From positions 97,836 through 161,835 of the forward strand of contig NZ_JAKLTM010000009.1 in NCBI RefSeq assembly GCF_022012305.1: DNA of 64,000 nucleotides. The letters are read 5' to 3'. Shown here in pieces: positions 1 to 10,638 of the stretch (positions are counted from its first letter, which is position 1; each line of letters starts with the position of its first letter). Source of the DNA: Ramlibacter paludis. GTDB lineage: Bacteria; Pseudomonadota; Gammaproteobacteria; Burkholderiales; Burkholderiaceae_C. Below the pieces are notes generated by a model. That model saw nothing but the letters and a program-made list of their open reading frames with translations. It had not been told where the DNA came from and did no database searches. Position numbers and translations under genes: made by a program.

Positions 1-54
1 ACCGACCTGGTGCAGCAGCTCATGCGGCGGCTGGCGGCGATCAAGACGATCTGA
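1..54 (+). CDS. C-terminal end of an unidentified protein (partial)
   Basis: Only the last 17 codons and the TGA stop fall inside the window. The visible tail reads TDLVQQLMRRLAAIKTI, a basic and probably helical C-terminus with no diagnostic motif, so I cannot name the product. It runs in the same direction as rocD, which starts 161 nt later; that gap makes a shared transcript possible but not required. Confidence 0.5.
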   Translation, partial: TDLVQQLMRRLAAIKTI

Positions 55-215
55 TCCGGCCTGTCGGACGGCGGGCGCGTGCCGCCTGTCGGCCTGCTGG
101 CACCTTCTGGCTTGGCTGTCCTACGTCCTATGGACGAGCCTGCTGGCAAGCTGCAACCTCCTGTTGCCGCCCCGGTCAAAAGCTGAGGCAGTGCAACGCC
201 GTGATGGGAGCCGCC

Positions 216-1499
216 ATGGACGCCAGCAGCAGCAACAAGAACCCCGTTATCGACCATGTCGCGCAGGAGGCACGCTTCGGCGCGCGCAACTACGCACCGG
301 TGCCGGTGGTGGTGGACCACGCGAAGGACTGCCTGGTGTGGGACGTCGACGGGCGCGAATACATCGACATGATGAGCGCGTATTCCGCGGTGAGCCACGG
401 CCACCTGCACCCGCGCATCGTCGCCGCCGCCGAGGCCCAGCTGAAGAAGGTGGCGGTGATGTCCCGCGCCTACTACAGCACCACGCTGGGCCCCTTCGTG
501 CAGAAGCTGAGCGAGGTCACGGGCTTCGAGCGCGTGTTGCCGATGAACACCGGCGCCGAAGCGGTGGAGACGGCGATCAAGTGCGCGCGCCGCTGGGGCC
601 ACCGCATCAAGGGCATTCCCGACGGCCAGCAGAAGATCCTGGTGGCGCGCGGCAATTTCCACGGGCGCACCAGCACCATCATCGGCTTCTCCAGCGAGCA
701 GGAATACCGCACCGGCTTCGGCCCTTTCGACGGCGGCTTCCAGCACTTCGACTACGGCGACATGGCCAGCGTGAAGGCCGCCGCCACCGCGAACACCTGC
801 GCCGTGCTGATCGAGCCGATCCAGGGCGAGGCCGGCGTGCTGGTGCCGCCGCCCGGTTTCTTCCAGGAACTGCGCGCCTGGTGCACCGAGAACAACGTGC
901 TGTTGATCGACGATGAAGTCCAGGCCGGCCTGGGCCGCACCGGCAAGTGGTTCGCCTTCCAGCACGAGGGCATCCGGCCCGACGCGCTGATCCTCGGCAA
1001 GGCGCTGGGGGCAGGGCTGCTGCCGGTCAGCGCTTTCTGCGCCGACGACAAGGTCATGCAGGTCTTCACGCCCAACAGCCATGGCTCCACCTTCGGCGGC
1101 AACGCGCTGGCGGCGGCGGTGGCGCTGGAAGGCCTGAAGGTGCTGGAGGAAGAGAAGCTGATAGAGCAGTGCGCCGAGAAGGGCGAGTACCTGTTCAAGC
1201 GGCTGCGCGAGATCCAGTCCGAAGTGGCGCCGCTTATCCGCGGTGTGCGCGGCCGGGGTTTGTGGGTGGGTGTCGACATCGAGCCGTCGTGCACCACGGC
1301 GCGCGACCTGGTGGAGCGCCTGGCCAAGGGCGGTGTCCTGTCGAAGGAAACGCACGAGACCGTGATCCGCTTCGCACCGCCGCTGACCATCACCTACGAG
1401 TTGATCGACAAGGCCGTCGACATCTTCCGCGGGGTCTGCCAGCAGAAGTACCGCGAGCTGGACCTGGGGCGGAAAACGAACACCGTCCTCCCGGCTTAG
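216..1499 (+). CDS. rocD: Ornithine--oxo-acid aminotransferase
   Basis: This PLP enzyme converts ornithine and 2-oxoglutarate to glutamate-5-semialdehyde and glutamate, linking arginine breakdown to proline and glutamate; proA, which handles the same semialdehyde, lies 1.1 kb downstream. The 427-aa product is a full-length class-III aminotransferase. The PLP-binding acidic motif LIDDEVQAGLGRTG is near residue 230, and the Schiff-base lysine is in LGKALGAGLLPVSAF near residue 262. I chose the ATG at 216 because GGGAG lies 5 nt before it; in-frame GTG 201 and ATG 204 lack a ribosome site. A related class-III enzyme such as acetylornithine aminotransferase is possible, but the motif spacing and the N-terminus (ARNYAPVPVVV) fit RocD best. 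Confidence 0.88.
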   Translation: MDASSSNKNPVIDHVAQEARFGARNYAPVPVVVDHAKDCLVWDVDGREYIDMMSAYSAVSHGHLHPRIVAAAEAQLKKVAVMSRAYYSTTLGPFVQKLSEVTGFERVLPMNTGAEAVETAIKCARRWGHRIKGIPDGQQKILVARGNFHGRTSTIIGFSSEQEYRTGFGPFDGGFQHFDYGDMASVKAAATANTCAVLIEPIQGEAGVLVPPPGFFQELRAWCTENNVLLIDDEVQAGLGRTGKWFAFQHEGIRPDALILGKALGAGLLPVSAFCADDKVMQVFTPNSHGSTFGGNALAAAVALEGLKVLEEEKLIEQCAEKGEYLFKRLREIQSEVAPLIRGVRGRGLWVGVDIEPSCTTARDLVERLAKGGVLSKETHETVIRFAPPLTITYELIDKAVDIFRGVCQQKYRELDLGRKTNTVLPA

Positions 1500-1522
1500 G
1501 CCGTAACCCGGGGGCGCGGTGG

Positions 1523-1542
1523 ATTCCCGCCGGCGCGGGAAT
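1523..1542. repeat. Palindromic ATTCCC-N8-GGGAAT repeat (dRS3-like)
   Basis: The 20-nt sequence has perfect 8-bp arms ATTCCCGC and GCGGGAAT around a CGGC loop. It exactly fits the pattern ATTCCC-N8-GGGAAT known from neisserial dRS3 repeats and similar betaproteobacterial dispersed repeats. It sits between rocD and holA and could also act as a weak terminator or mRNA-end stabiliser. A degenerate relative occurs at 20026-20051. Confidence 0.6.
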
Positions 1543-1544
1543 GC

Positions 1545-1550
1545 CAGAAT
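1545..1550 (+). promoter_or_regulatory. Putative -10 box of holA (leaderless arrangement)
   Basis: CAGAAT lies exactly 6 nt before the holA ATG at 1557. With a normal -10 to start-site distance, transcription would begin at or next to the A of the ATG. There is no Shine-Dalgarno sequence in the 6-nt gap (AGGGCC). No clear -35 is visible. Confidence 0.4.
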
Positions 1551-1556
1551 AGGGCC

Positions 1557-2627
1557 ATGCAGCTCGCGCCCGCCCAGCTTGCCGCCCACCTGCAGCGCGG
1601 CCTGAAACCGCTCTACACCTTGCATGGGGACGAGCCGCTCCTGCAGCAGGAAGCGGCCGACGCCATCCGCGCGCTCGCGCGCCAGCAGGGCTACACCGAA
1701 CGCACCGTGCATACCGTGGCCGGCGCGCACTTCGACTGGAGTGCGGTGCTGGCGGCCGGCGGCTCGCTCTCGCTCTTTGCCGACAAGCAGATCGTCGAAG
1801 TGCGCATCCCTTCGGGCAAGCCGGGCAAGGACGGTAGCGCCGCCCTGCAGCAACTGGCCGAACAGGCCGCCGGCAACGATTCGACGCTGACGCTGGTCCT
1901 GCTGCCGCGCCTGGATTTCCAGACGAAGAAGTCCGCCTGGTTCGCGGCGCTGGACGGCAACGGCGTGGCGATCGAGCTGCAGCCGGTCGAACGCGGCGCG
2001 CTGCCGCAATGGATCGCGCAACGCCTCGCGCAGCAGAACCAGCGCGTCGTCGGCGGCGACGAAGGGCAGCGCACGCTGCAGTTCTTCGCCGATCGGGTCG
2101 AAGGCAACCTGCTGGCCGCGCACCAGGAGATCCAGAAGCTGGCGCTGCTGCATCCGGCGGGCGAACTGAATTTCGAGCAGGTCGAAAGCGCGGTGCTGAA
2201 CGTGGCGCGCTACGACGTCTTCAAGCTGTCGGAAGCGGTGCTGGGCGGGCAGGTGGCGCGGGTGCAGCGCATGCTCGATGGCCTGCAGGCCGAGGGCGAG
2301 GCGGAGGTGCTGGTGCACTACACCTTGTCCGAGGACATCCGGGCGCTCAAGCGCGTGAAGGATGCGATGGCTGCCGGCCGCCCGCTGCCCATGGCCTTGC
2401 GCGAGCAGCGGGTGTGGGGCGTGAAGGAAAAGCTGTTCGAGCGCGTGCTCCCGCGCCTGACGCCCATCATGCTGGACAACCTGCTGCACGGCGCGCACCT
2501 GGTCGACGGCATCGTCAAGGGCCTGAAGGCGCCCGGCTGGCCGGCGGACGGCTGGCAGGCGCTGCACAAGCTGGCCATGGGGTTGTGCCTGGAGTGCGCG
2601 GGCAAGCCGGCGGCGGCCCGGGGATAA
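1557..2627 (+). CDS. holA: DNA polymerase III subunit delta
   Basis: Delta is the clamp-loader subunit that opens the beta sliding clamp during replication. The 356-aa length matches the family. The start [20 protein letters not shown] leads into the typical [14 protein letters not shown] segment of the N-terminal AAA+-like domain, which has no working Walker A. The C-terminal collar domain contains the family-like ALKRVKDA and LERVLPRLT helices. It ends 8 nt before proA; in many Burkholderiales holA and proA are neighbours. The start is set by ATG 1557, preceded only by the CAGAAT box. Confidence 0.9.
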   Translation: MQLAPAQLAAHLQRGLKPLYTLHGDEPLLQQEAADAIRALARQQGYTERTVHTVAGAHFDWSAVLAAGGSLSLFADKQIVEVRIPSGKPGKDGSAALQQLAEQAAGNDSTLTLVLLPRLDFQTKKSAWFAALDGNGVAIELQPVERGALPQWIAQRLAQQNQRVVGGDEGQRTLQFFADRVEGNLLAAHQEIQKLALLHPAGELNFEQVESAVLNVARYDVFKLSEAVLGGQVARVQRMLDGLQAEGEAEVLVHYTLSEDIRALKRVKDAMAAGRPLPMALREQRVWGVKEKLFERVLPRLTPIMLDNLLHGAHLVDGIVKGLKAPGWPADGWQALHKLAMGLCLECAGKPAAARG

Positions 2628-2628
2628 T
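2623..2628 (+). promoter_or_regulatory. Putative -10 box of proA
   Basis: GATAAT (5 of 6 matches to TATAAT) overlaps the holA stop codon and ends 7 nt before the proA ATG at 2636, so a proA transcript from here would be leaderless. proA can also be read from the holA transcript. Confidence 0.35.
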
Positions 2629-2635
2629 TGCGCTG

Positions 2636-3916
2636 ATGAACGCGCTGAACATCGCCGAAACCATGCATTCCCTGGGCTTGCAGGCCCGGGAGGCATCGGC
2701 GCGGATGGCGGCGGCGCCGGCGGCGCAGAAGGCGCAGGCGCTGCGCGAACTGGCGGCGCTGCTGCGCGCCGGCGGCGAACAGCTGCAGGCCGACAACCGG
2801 AAGGACCTGGACCGGGCCACGGCCGCCGGCCTCTCGGCCCCCATGGTCGATCGCCTGAAACTCACGCCCAGGATCCTCGAGACCCTGGCCGTCGGCTGCG
2901 AGCAGCTCGCCACCATGCCCGACATCATCGGCGAGGTGATCGGCATGAAGCAGCAGCCCAGCGGCATCCGCGTGGGCCAGATGCGCGTGCCGCTCGGCGT
3001 GTTCGGCATGATCTTCGAGAGCCGGCCCAACGTGACCATCGAGGCCGCCAGCCTGTCGATCAAGAGCGGCAATGCCTGCATCCTGCGCGGCGGCTCGGAA
3101 GCGATCGAATCCAACAAGGCGCTGGCGCGCCTGGTGCAGCAGGCGCTGCAGCGCGCCGGCCTGCCGCCCGAGGCGGTGCAGCTGGTGCAGACCACCGACC
3201 GCGAAGCCGTCGGCCACCTGATCACCATGCCCGAGTACGTCGACGTGGTCATCCCGCGCGGCGGCAAGGGCCTGATCGAGCGCATCAGCCGCGATGCGAA
3301 GGTGCCGGTGATCAAGCACCTGGATGGCAACTGCCACACTTACGTCGACGATCCTTGCGACATCGCGATGGCGGTGAAGGTCGCCGACAACGCCAAGACC
3401 CAGAAGTACAGCCCTTGCAATGCCAGCGAGGGCCTGCTGGTCGCGCGCGGCGTCGCGCGCGAATTCCTGCCGAAGATCGGCGCGGTGTTCGCGGCCAAGG
3501 GCGTGGAGATGCGCTGCGACCCCGAGGCCCGCGCCCTCCTGGCCGAAGTGCCGGGCGCCGACCTGAAGGACGCGACGGAGCAGGATTGGTCCGAGGAATA
3601 CCTGGCGCCGATCATCAGCGTGAAGGTCGTGGCCGGGGTCGATGAAGCCATCGCCCACATCAACCGCTATTCCTCGCACCACACCGACGCCATCCTCACG
3701 CGCGACCACCAGCATGCGCAGCGCTTCCTGCGCGAAGTCGACTCGGCCAGCGTGATGGTGAATGCCAGCACCCGCTTCGCCGACGGCTTCGAATACGGGC
3801 TGGGCGCGGAAATCGGCATCAGCACGGACAAGTTCCATGCGCGCGGCCCGGTGGGGCTGGAAGGCCTGACTTCGCTCAAGTGGATCGTTCTGGGCGACGG
3901 AGAAATCCGCGGCTGA
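2636..3916 (+). CDS. proA: Gamma-glutamyl phosphate reductase
   Basis: ProA reduces L-glutamyl-5-phosphate to glutamate-5-semialdehyde with NADPH, the second step of proline synthesis. The product is 426 aa, the usual length. The aldehyde-dehydrogenase-type catalytic cysteine is in [14 protein letters not shown] near residue 261, and the family motifs [15 protein letters not shown] and [11 protein letters not shown] are intact. The reading frame stays open far upstream inside holA, but ATG 2636 ([14 protein letters not shown]) is where family similarity begins. proB is not in the window. Confidence 0.95.
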   Translation: MNALNIAETMHSLGLQAREASARMAAAPAAQKAQALRELAALLRAGGEQLQADNRKDLDRATAAGLSAPMVDRLKLTPRILETLAVGCEQLATMPDIIGEVIGMKQQPSGIRVGQMRVPLGVFGMIFESRPNVTIEAASLSIKSGNACILRGGSEAIESNKALARLVQQALQRAGLPPEAVQLVQTTDREAVGHLITMPEYVDVVIPRGGKGLIERISRDAKVPVIKHLDGNCHTYVDDPCDIAMAVKVADNAKTQKYSPCNASEGLLVARGVAREFLPKIGAVFAAKGVEMRCDPEARALLAEVPGADLKDATEQDWSEEYLAPIISVKVVAGVDEAIAHINRYSSHHTDAILTRDHQHAQRFLREVDSASVMVNASTRFADGFEYGLGAEIGISTDKFHARGPVGLEGLTSLKWIVLGDGEIRG

Positions 3917-3987
3917 GCTGTCTTGCAAGCTGCCGGGTTGCCCTCAACTCCTAGAATCGAGTTGAGACCCATAACAACGAGGACCGC

Positions 3988-5283
3988 ATGGTTCCGCACC
4001 TCATCACGGCCTTGACCGGCCCCATCAACGAGCTCGAGCAGCGTGTGCTGGACTCGATGCCCGCCATCGAGCGCTGGTTCCGCCTGGAGTGGATGGAGCA
4101 CACGCCGCCCTTCTACAGCTCGGTCGACATCCGCAATGCCGGCTTCAAGCTGGCCCCGGTGGACACCAACCTGTATCCCGGCGGCTGGAACAACCTCACG
4201 CCCGAGATGCTGCCGCTGGCGGTGCAGGCGGCCATGGCGGCGATCGAGAAGATCTGCCCCGAGGCCAAGAACCTGCTGGTCATCCCGGAGAACAACGCCC
4301 GCAACACCTTCTACCTGAGCAACGTCGCGCAGCTGCAGCGGATCTTCCAGGCCGCGGGCCTGAACGTGCGGGTGGGTTCCATCGACCCGGCGATCAAGAA
4401 GCCGACCAAGGTGGAGCTGCCGACCGGCGAGACCGTGACCGTGGAGCCGGTGGTGCGCAGCAAGCGGCGCCTGGGGCTGAAGAACTTCGACCCCTGCACC
4501 ATCCTGCTGAACAACGACCTGTCGCTGGGCGCGCCGGGCATCCTGGAGGACCTGCACGAGCAGTACCTGCTGCCGCCGCTGCACGCCGGCTGGTCGGTGC
4601 GGCGCAAGAGCCGCCACTTCCAGAGCTACGAGGAAGTGGCCAAGCGTCTGGGCAAGCTGCTGGGCATCGACCCGTGGCTGATCAACCCCATGTTCAACAA
4701 GTGTGGCGAGGTCGACTTCTCGCAGGAGCAGGGCCTGGACTGCCTGCGCACCAACGTCGACGCGCTGCTGGCGAAGATCCGCAAGAAGTACAAGGAATAC
4801 GGCATCAACGAGAAGCCCTTCGTGATCGTCAAGGCCGACAACGGCACCTACGGCATGGGCATCATGACCGTGCGCGACACCAAGGACCTCGACCAGCTGA
4901 GCGAGCGGACCAAGGCCAAGATGGGCGCGTCCAAGGACGGCCGCCAGGTGCACGACCTGATCATCCAGGAAGGCGTGCTGACGGCCGAGCGGATCAACGA
5001 GGCCGTGGCCGAACCCGTGGTCTACATGATGGACCGCTATGTGGTTGGCGGCTTCTACCGCGTCCATGCCGAGCGCGGCGACGACGAAAACCTGAACATC
5101 CCGGGCGCCAGCTACGTGCCATTGGCTTTCGCGGAGAGTACGCGCTTACCGCAACCGGGCCAGAAGCCGGGCGCCAGCGCCCCGAACCGCTTCTACATGT
5201 ACGGCGTGATCGGCCGGCTGGCCATGCTGGCGGCCAGCTACGAGCTGGAAGCGACGGACCCGGAAGCCGAGGTCTACGAATAG
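3988..5283 (+). CDS. gshA: Glutamate--cysteine ligase, ATP-grasp (betaproteobacterial) type
   Basis: It catalyses the first and rate-limiting step of glutathione synthesis, joining glutamate and cysteine. At 431 aa, with DTNLYPGGWNNLTPEM near the N-terminus and the ATP-grasp strand FVIVKADNGTYGMGIMTV near residue 280, it belongs to the family first described from Acidithiobacillus rather than to the E. coli GshA fold. ATG 3988 is preceded by GAGGA at good spacing, and a TAGAAT box lies about 30 nt upstream, so this gene has a conventional leader. gshB is 4.4 kb downstream on the same strand, separated from it by kup, an SDR and a monooxygenase. Confidence 0.92.
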   Translation: MVPHLITALTGPINELEQRVLDSMPAIERWFRLEWMEHTPPFYSSVDIRNAGFKLAPVDTNLYPGGWNNLTPEMLPLAVQAAMAAIEKICPEAKNLLVIPENNARNTFYLSNVAQLQRIFQAAGLNVRVGSIDPAIKKPTKVELPTGETVTVEPVVRSKRRLGLKNFDPCTILLNNDLSLGAPGILEDLHEQYLLPPLHAGWSVRRKSRHFQSYEEVAKRLGKLLGIDPWLINPMFNKCGEVDFSQEQGLDCLRTNVDALLAKIRKKYKEYGINEKPFVIVKADNGTYGMGIMTVRDTKDLDQLSERTKAKMGASKDGRQVHDLIIQEGVLTAERINEAVAEPVVYMMDRYVVGGFYRVHAERGDDENLNIPGASYVPLAFAESTRLPQPGQKPGASAPNRFYMYGVIGRLAMLAASYELEATDPEAEVYE

Positions 5284-5366
5284 GGGCGCCAGCCCAGTTG
5301 CTGCGCTGCAACAAGTCGTTTCCGGCGAGCCCGGCAGGCGCACAATAGCCCTCCCAAAGTTCAAGA

Positions 5367-5396
5367 CCCCGCCGGCCGCAGCAGGCCGGGACGGGG
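5367..5396 (+). promoter_or_regulatory. Stem-loop directly before the kup start codon
   Basis: CCGGCC (5372-5377) pairs with GGCCGG (5384-5389) over a GCAGCA loop. After a 2-nt bulge, CCCCG (5367-5371) pairs with CGGGG (5392-5396). The only purine-rich sequence that could serve as ribosome site (GACGGGG) is inside the stem, 6 nt before GTG 5403, so translation may be limited by this structure. No known riboswitch class is recognised. Confidence 0.45.
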
Positions 5397-5402
5397 CTGT
5401 TC

Positions 5403-7271
<1,869 letters not shown>

Positions 7272-7291
7272 CGCAGCCGGGCAATTGCCGG

Positions 7292-7297
7292 TACGCT
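7292..7297 (+). promoter_or_regulatory. Putative -10 box of the SDR gene (leaderless arrangement)
   Basis: TACGCT is followed by exactly 6 nt (GGCCGG) and then ATG 7304. This is the same geometry as holA, argS, rpe and gph. No -35 is obvious. Confidence 0.35.
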
Positions 7298-7303
7298 GGC
7301 CGG

Positions 7304-8173
7304 ATGAACACATTCGACGGCAAGGTGGCGGCCATCACCGGCGCCGGCTCGGGCATCGGCCGCGCGCTGGCCATCGCGCTGGCCCAACGCGGCGCCGCGC
7401 TGGCCTTGTCCGATGTCGATGCGGCCGGCCTGCAGGAAACCGTGGCCCTGCTGCCCGCCGGCGCCCGGCGCTGCACCACCGCGATCGTCGACGTTGCCAA
7501 CCGCGACGCCGTCTTCGCCTGGGCCGAGGCCTGCCGGACCGAGCATGGCCAGGTCAACCTGCTGTTCAACAACGCCGGCGTGGCGCTCGCGGCGATGGCC
7601 GAGACCGCGCGGCTGGCCGACGTCGAATGGCTGATGAACATCAACTTCTGGGGCGTGGTCCACGGCACCCAGGCCTTCCTGCCGCACCTTCGCTCCAGCG
7701 GTGACGGCCACATCGTCAACATCTCCAGCGCCTTCGGCCTGCTCGCCATGCCGACCCAGTCGGCCTACAACGCGGCGAAGTTCGCGGTGCGTGGCTACAC
7801 CGAGGCGCTGCGCATGGAACTGGAGCTGCAGCGCGCGCCGGTCAGCGCCACCTGCGTGATGCCGGGCGGCATCGCCACGCGCATCGTTGGCAAGCAGCGC
7901 ATCGCGCCCGACGTCGAAGGCTTCAGCGGACTCGACCTCGCCAGCTTCCGCGCCCGCGGTGAGCACATGATCCAGCGCACGCCGCCGCCGGAAGCGGCCC
8001 GGCAGATCCTGGCGGGCGTGCAGCGCAACGCGCGGCGCGTGCTGGTCGGGCGCGATGCCCGCATGGCCGACCTGCTGGTGCGGCTGCTCGGCCCCGCCTA
8101 CCAGGCATTGGTGATCGGCGGCGCCCGCCAGGCCCGTCGCCGCGCGGAACAGCGGCGCCAAGCGCAGGCGTGA
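7304..8173 (+). CDS. Short-chain dehydrogenase/reductase
   Basis: An NAD(P)-dependent oxidoreductase of 289 aa in the classical SDR fold. Visible motifs are the cofactor loop ITGAGSGIG near residue 12, NNAG near 88, and the catalytic pair in SAYNAAK (Tyr near 154, Lys near 158). A basic C-terminus (ARQARRRAEQRRQAQA) follows the domain. Its stop overlaps the monooxygenase GTG start by 4 nt, so the two are translationally coupled and probably act on the same substrate, as in MymA-type FMO/SDR pairs. The substrate is unknown. Confidence 0.85.
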   Translation: MNTFDGKVAAITGAGSGIGRALAIALAQRGAALALSDVDAAGLQETVALLPAGARRCTTAIVDVANRDAVFAWAEACRTEHGQVNLLFNNAGVALAAMAETARLADVEWLMNINFWGVVHGTQAFLPHLRSSGDGHIVNISSAFGLLAMPTQSAYNAAKFAVRGYTEALRMELELQRAPVSATCVMPGGIATRIVGKQRIAPDVEGFSGLDLASFRARGEHMIQRTPPPEAARQILAGVQRNARRVLVGRDARMADLLVRLLGPAYQALVIGGARQARRRAEQRRQAQA

Positions 8174-9678
8174 ACGCGATGGGGGAACTCGACGTCCTCA
8201 TCGTCGGCGCCGGGCTCTCGGGCATCGCGGCGGCCTGGCACCTGCAGGCGAAGTGCCCCGATCGCAGCTTCGCCCTGCTGGAAGCGCGCGACGCGATCGG
8301 CGGCACCTGGGACCTGTTCCGCTATCCCGGCATCCGCTCGGATTCCGACATGTTCACGCTCGGCTACGGCTTCCGCCCGTGGATCAGCGAGCGCGCGATC
8401 GCACCCGGCCCGGCGATCCGCGAGTACGTGCGCGAGACGGCGCGCGTGCATGGCATCGACAGGCACATCCGCTTCGGCCACCGGGTGACGGCGGCTGCGT
8501 GGAACACGCAGGAGGCGCGCTGGACGGTCACCGTCGCCACCGCCGCCGGCGAGCAGCAGCTGCGCTGCCGCTTCCTGTTCTTCTGCAGCGGCTACTACGA
8601 CTACGCGCAAGGCCATGCGCCGGCCTTTCCGGGGCAGGAGGCCTTCGGCGGCACCATCGTCCATCCACAGCACTGGCCCGAAGACCTGGACTACGCGGGC
8701 AAGCGCGTGGTGGTGATCGGCAGCGGCGCCACCGCGGTGACGCTGGTGCCCGAGATGGCCGCGCGCACCGCGCACATCACCATGCTGCAACGTTCGCCGA
8801 GCTGGGTGGTCGCCTTGCCGGCGCGCGACCGGCTCGGCGCCGCCGTGCAGCGGGTGCTGCCGCGGCGCGCGGCGCACACGCTGATCCGCTGGAAGAACAT
8901 CCTGATCGCGATGGCGCTGTTCCAGTTCGCGCGGCGGCGGCCGCAGTCTTTCCAGCGCCTGCTGCTCGGTGACGCGCGCCGGCGCCTGCCGCAGGGCTTC
9001 GACGTCGAGCGCCACCTGCTGCCCCGCTACGCCCCCTGGGACCAGCGCCTGTGCATCATCCCGGACGCCGACCTGTACAAGGCGATCGCGAGCGGAAAGG
9101 CCTCCATCGTCACCGACACCATCGAGCGCTTCACCGCCGGCGGTATCCGGCTGGCCAGCGGCGCGGAGCTGCCGGCCGACATCATCGTCAGTGCCACCGG
9201 CCTGAAGCTGCAGATGCTGGGCGGCGCGCGCCTCACCGTCGATGGCGAGCCGGTCGACCTGGCGCAGCGCGTGGCCTACCGCGGCGCGATGTGCGAGGGC
9301 GTGCCCAACCTGGCGCTGGCGATGGGCTACACCAATGCGTCGTGGACGCTGAAGGCCGAACTGATCGCGCGCTACGTCTGCCGGCTGCTGAACCACATGC
9401 GCGCGCACGGCGAGGACTTCTGCGTGCCGGTTCGCAGCGAGGGCGGCGAGGCGACGCGGCCGGCGCTGGACCTGAACTCCGGCTACATCCAGCGCGCGGC
9501 GGGCGTGCTGCCGCGGCAGGGGGAGCGCAAGCCGTGGCGGATGCTGCAGAACTACCTGCAGGACATCGTGTCGCTGCGGTTTTCGCGGCTGCGGGATGGG
9601 GCGCTGCGGTTCGGGCGGGCGGTCGGTCCGCGGAGCGACCCCACCAATCACGCCGGAACCCGTTTTGTGCAACAGTAG
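8170..9678 (+). CDS. Flavin-containing (Baeyer-Villiger-type) monooxygenase
   Basis: A 502-aa FAD and NADPH enzyme that inserts or transfers oxygen into a ketone, aldehyde or heteroatom substrate. Two Rossmann motifs are present, LIVGAGLSGIAA near residue 11 and VVVIGSGATAV near 180. Between them FGGTIVHPQHWP near 159 matches the Baeyer-Villiger fingerprint FxGxxxHxxxW(P/D). The start is GTG 8170, coupled to the upstream SDR; ATG 8179 is an alternative. gshB follows after 6 nt. A MymA-like role in lipid or ketone oxidation is possible, but the substrate cannot be read from sequence. Confidence 0.85.
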   Translation: MNAMGELDVLIVGAGLSGIAAAWHLQAKCPDRSFALLEARDAIGGTWDLFRYPGIRSDSDMFTLGYGFRPWISERAIAPGPAIREYVRETARVHGIDRHIRFGHRVTAAAWNTQEARWTVTVATAAGEQQLRCRFLFFCSGYYDYAQGHAPAFPGQEAFGGTIVHPQHWPEDLDYAGKRVVVIGSGATAVTLVPEMAARTAHITMLQRSPSWVVALPARDRLGAAVQRVLPRRAAHTLIRWKNILIAMALFQFARRRPQSFQRLLLGDARRRLPQGFDVERHLLPRYAPWDQRLCIIPDADLYKAIASGKASIVTDTIERFTAGGIRLASGAELPADIIVSATGLKLQMLGGARLTVDGEPVDLAQRVAYRGAMCEGVPNLALAMGYTNASWTLKAELIARYVCRLLNHMRAHGEDFCVPVRSEGGEATRPALDLNSGYIQRAAGVLPRQGERKPWRMLQNYLQDIVSLRFSRLRDGALRFGRAVGPRSDPTNHAGTRFVQQ

Positions 9679-9684
9679 ACCGCG

Positions 9685-10635
9685 ATGAACATCCTTTTCG
9701 TTGCCGATCCCCTCGAAGCCTTCAAGACCTACAAGGACACCACCTTCTCGATGATGCGGGAGGCGCAGCGCCGCGGCCACCGCATCGCCGCCTGCGAGCC
9801 GCGGCACCTGACCTGGAAGTCGGGCGACCTGGTGCATGCCAAGGTGCGCGACATCACGCTGACGGGCAGCGAGGACGACTGGTTCCGCGAGGACCGCAGC
9901 GAGGTGCGGCCACTGAAGGACTTCGACGCGGTCCTGATGCGCAAGGACCCGCCCTTCGACAGCGAGTACTTCTACGCCACCCACCTGCTGGAGCAGGCCG
10001 AGCGCGAAGGCGCGCGCGTCTTCAACAAGCCGGCGGCGCTGCGCGACCATCCGGAGAAGCTGGCGATCATGGAGTTCCCGCAGTTCGTCAGCCCCACGCT
10101 GGTGACGCGGCAGGCCGACGAGGTCAAGCGCTTTCACCAGGAGCACGGCGAGATCATCCTCAAGCCGCTCGACGGCATGGGCGGGATGGGCATCTTCCGC
10201 GTCGGCCCCGACGGCCTGAACCTGGGCGCCATCATCGAGACGCTGAACCAGGAAGGCGCGACGACCATCATGGTGCAGAAGTTCGTGAAGGAGATCGCGG
10301 CGGGCGACAAGCGCGTGCTGGTGATCGGCGGCAAGGCCGTGCCCTTCAGCCTGGCGCGCATCCCGCAAGGCAGCGAGATCCGCGGCAACCTCGCGGCGGG
10401 CGGCAAGGGCGTGGCGCAGCCGCTGTCGGACCGCGACTTCGAGATCGCCGAAGCAATCGGCCCGCGCCTCGCGCAGCGCGGCCTGCTGCTGATCGGCCTG
10501 GACGTGATCGGCTCCTGCCTGACCGAGATCAACGTCACCAGCCCCACCTGCTTCCAGGAGATCACGCAGCAGACCGGGTTCGACGTGCCGAAGATGTTCG
10601 TGGATGCACTGGAGGCGGCCGTCGCCGCGCGTTGA
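9685..10635 (+). CDS. gshB: Glutathione synthetase
   Basis: GshB adds glycine to gamma-glutamylcysteine with ATP to make glutathione. The 316-aa product has the N-terminal MNILFVADPLEAFKTYKDTT, the ATP-grasp loop IILKPLDGMGGMGIFRV near residue 154, and ERGLLLIGLDVIG-like and EINVTSPTCFQEI segments that hold the Mg-ATP site. It is 6 nt behind the monooxygenase and so likely ends the operon SDR-FMO-gshB. It converges on the S9 peptidases with only 3 nt between stop codons. Confidence 0.95.
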   Translation: MNILFVADPLEAFKTYKDTTFSMMREAQRRGHRIAACEPRHLTWKSGDLVHAKVRDITLTGSEDDWFREDRSEVRPLKDFDAVLMRKDPPFDSEYFYATHLLEQAEREGARVFNKPAALRDHPEKLAIMEFPQFVSPTLVTRQADEVKRFHQEHGEIILKPLDGMGGMGIFRVGPDGLNLGAIIETLNQEGATTIMVQKFVKEIAAGDKRVLVIGGKAVPFSLARIPQGSEIRGNLAAGGKGVAQPLSDRDFEIAEAIGPRLAQRGLLLIGLDVIGSCLTEINVTSPTCFQEITQQTGFDVPKMFVDALEAAVAAR

Positions 10636-10638
10636 CGC

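Noticed and set aside
119..124. TCCTAC upstream of rocD (and at 43211) as further copies of the stress motif
   Set aside because: A 6-mer of this composition is expected about 20 times on both strands of the window; only the 15-nt match at 51054 and 53534 is informative.
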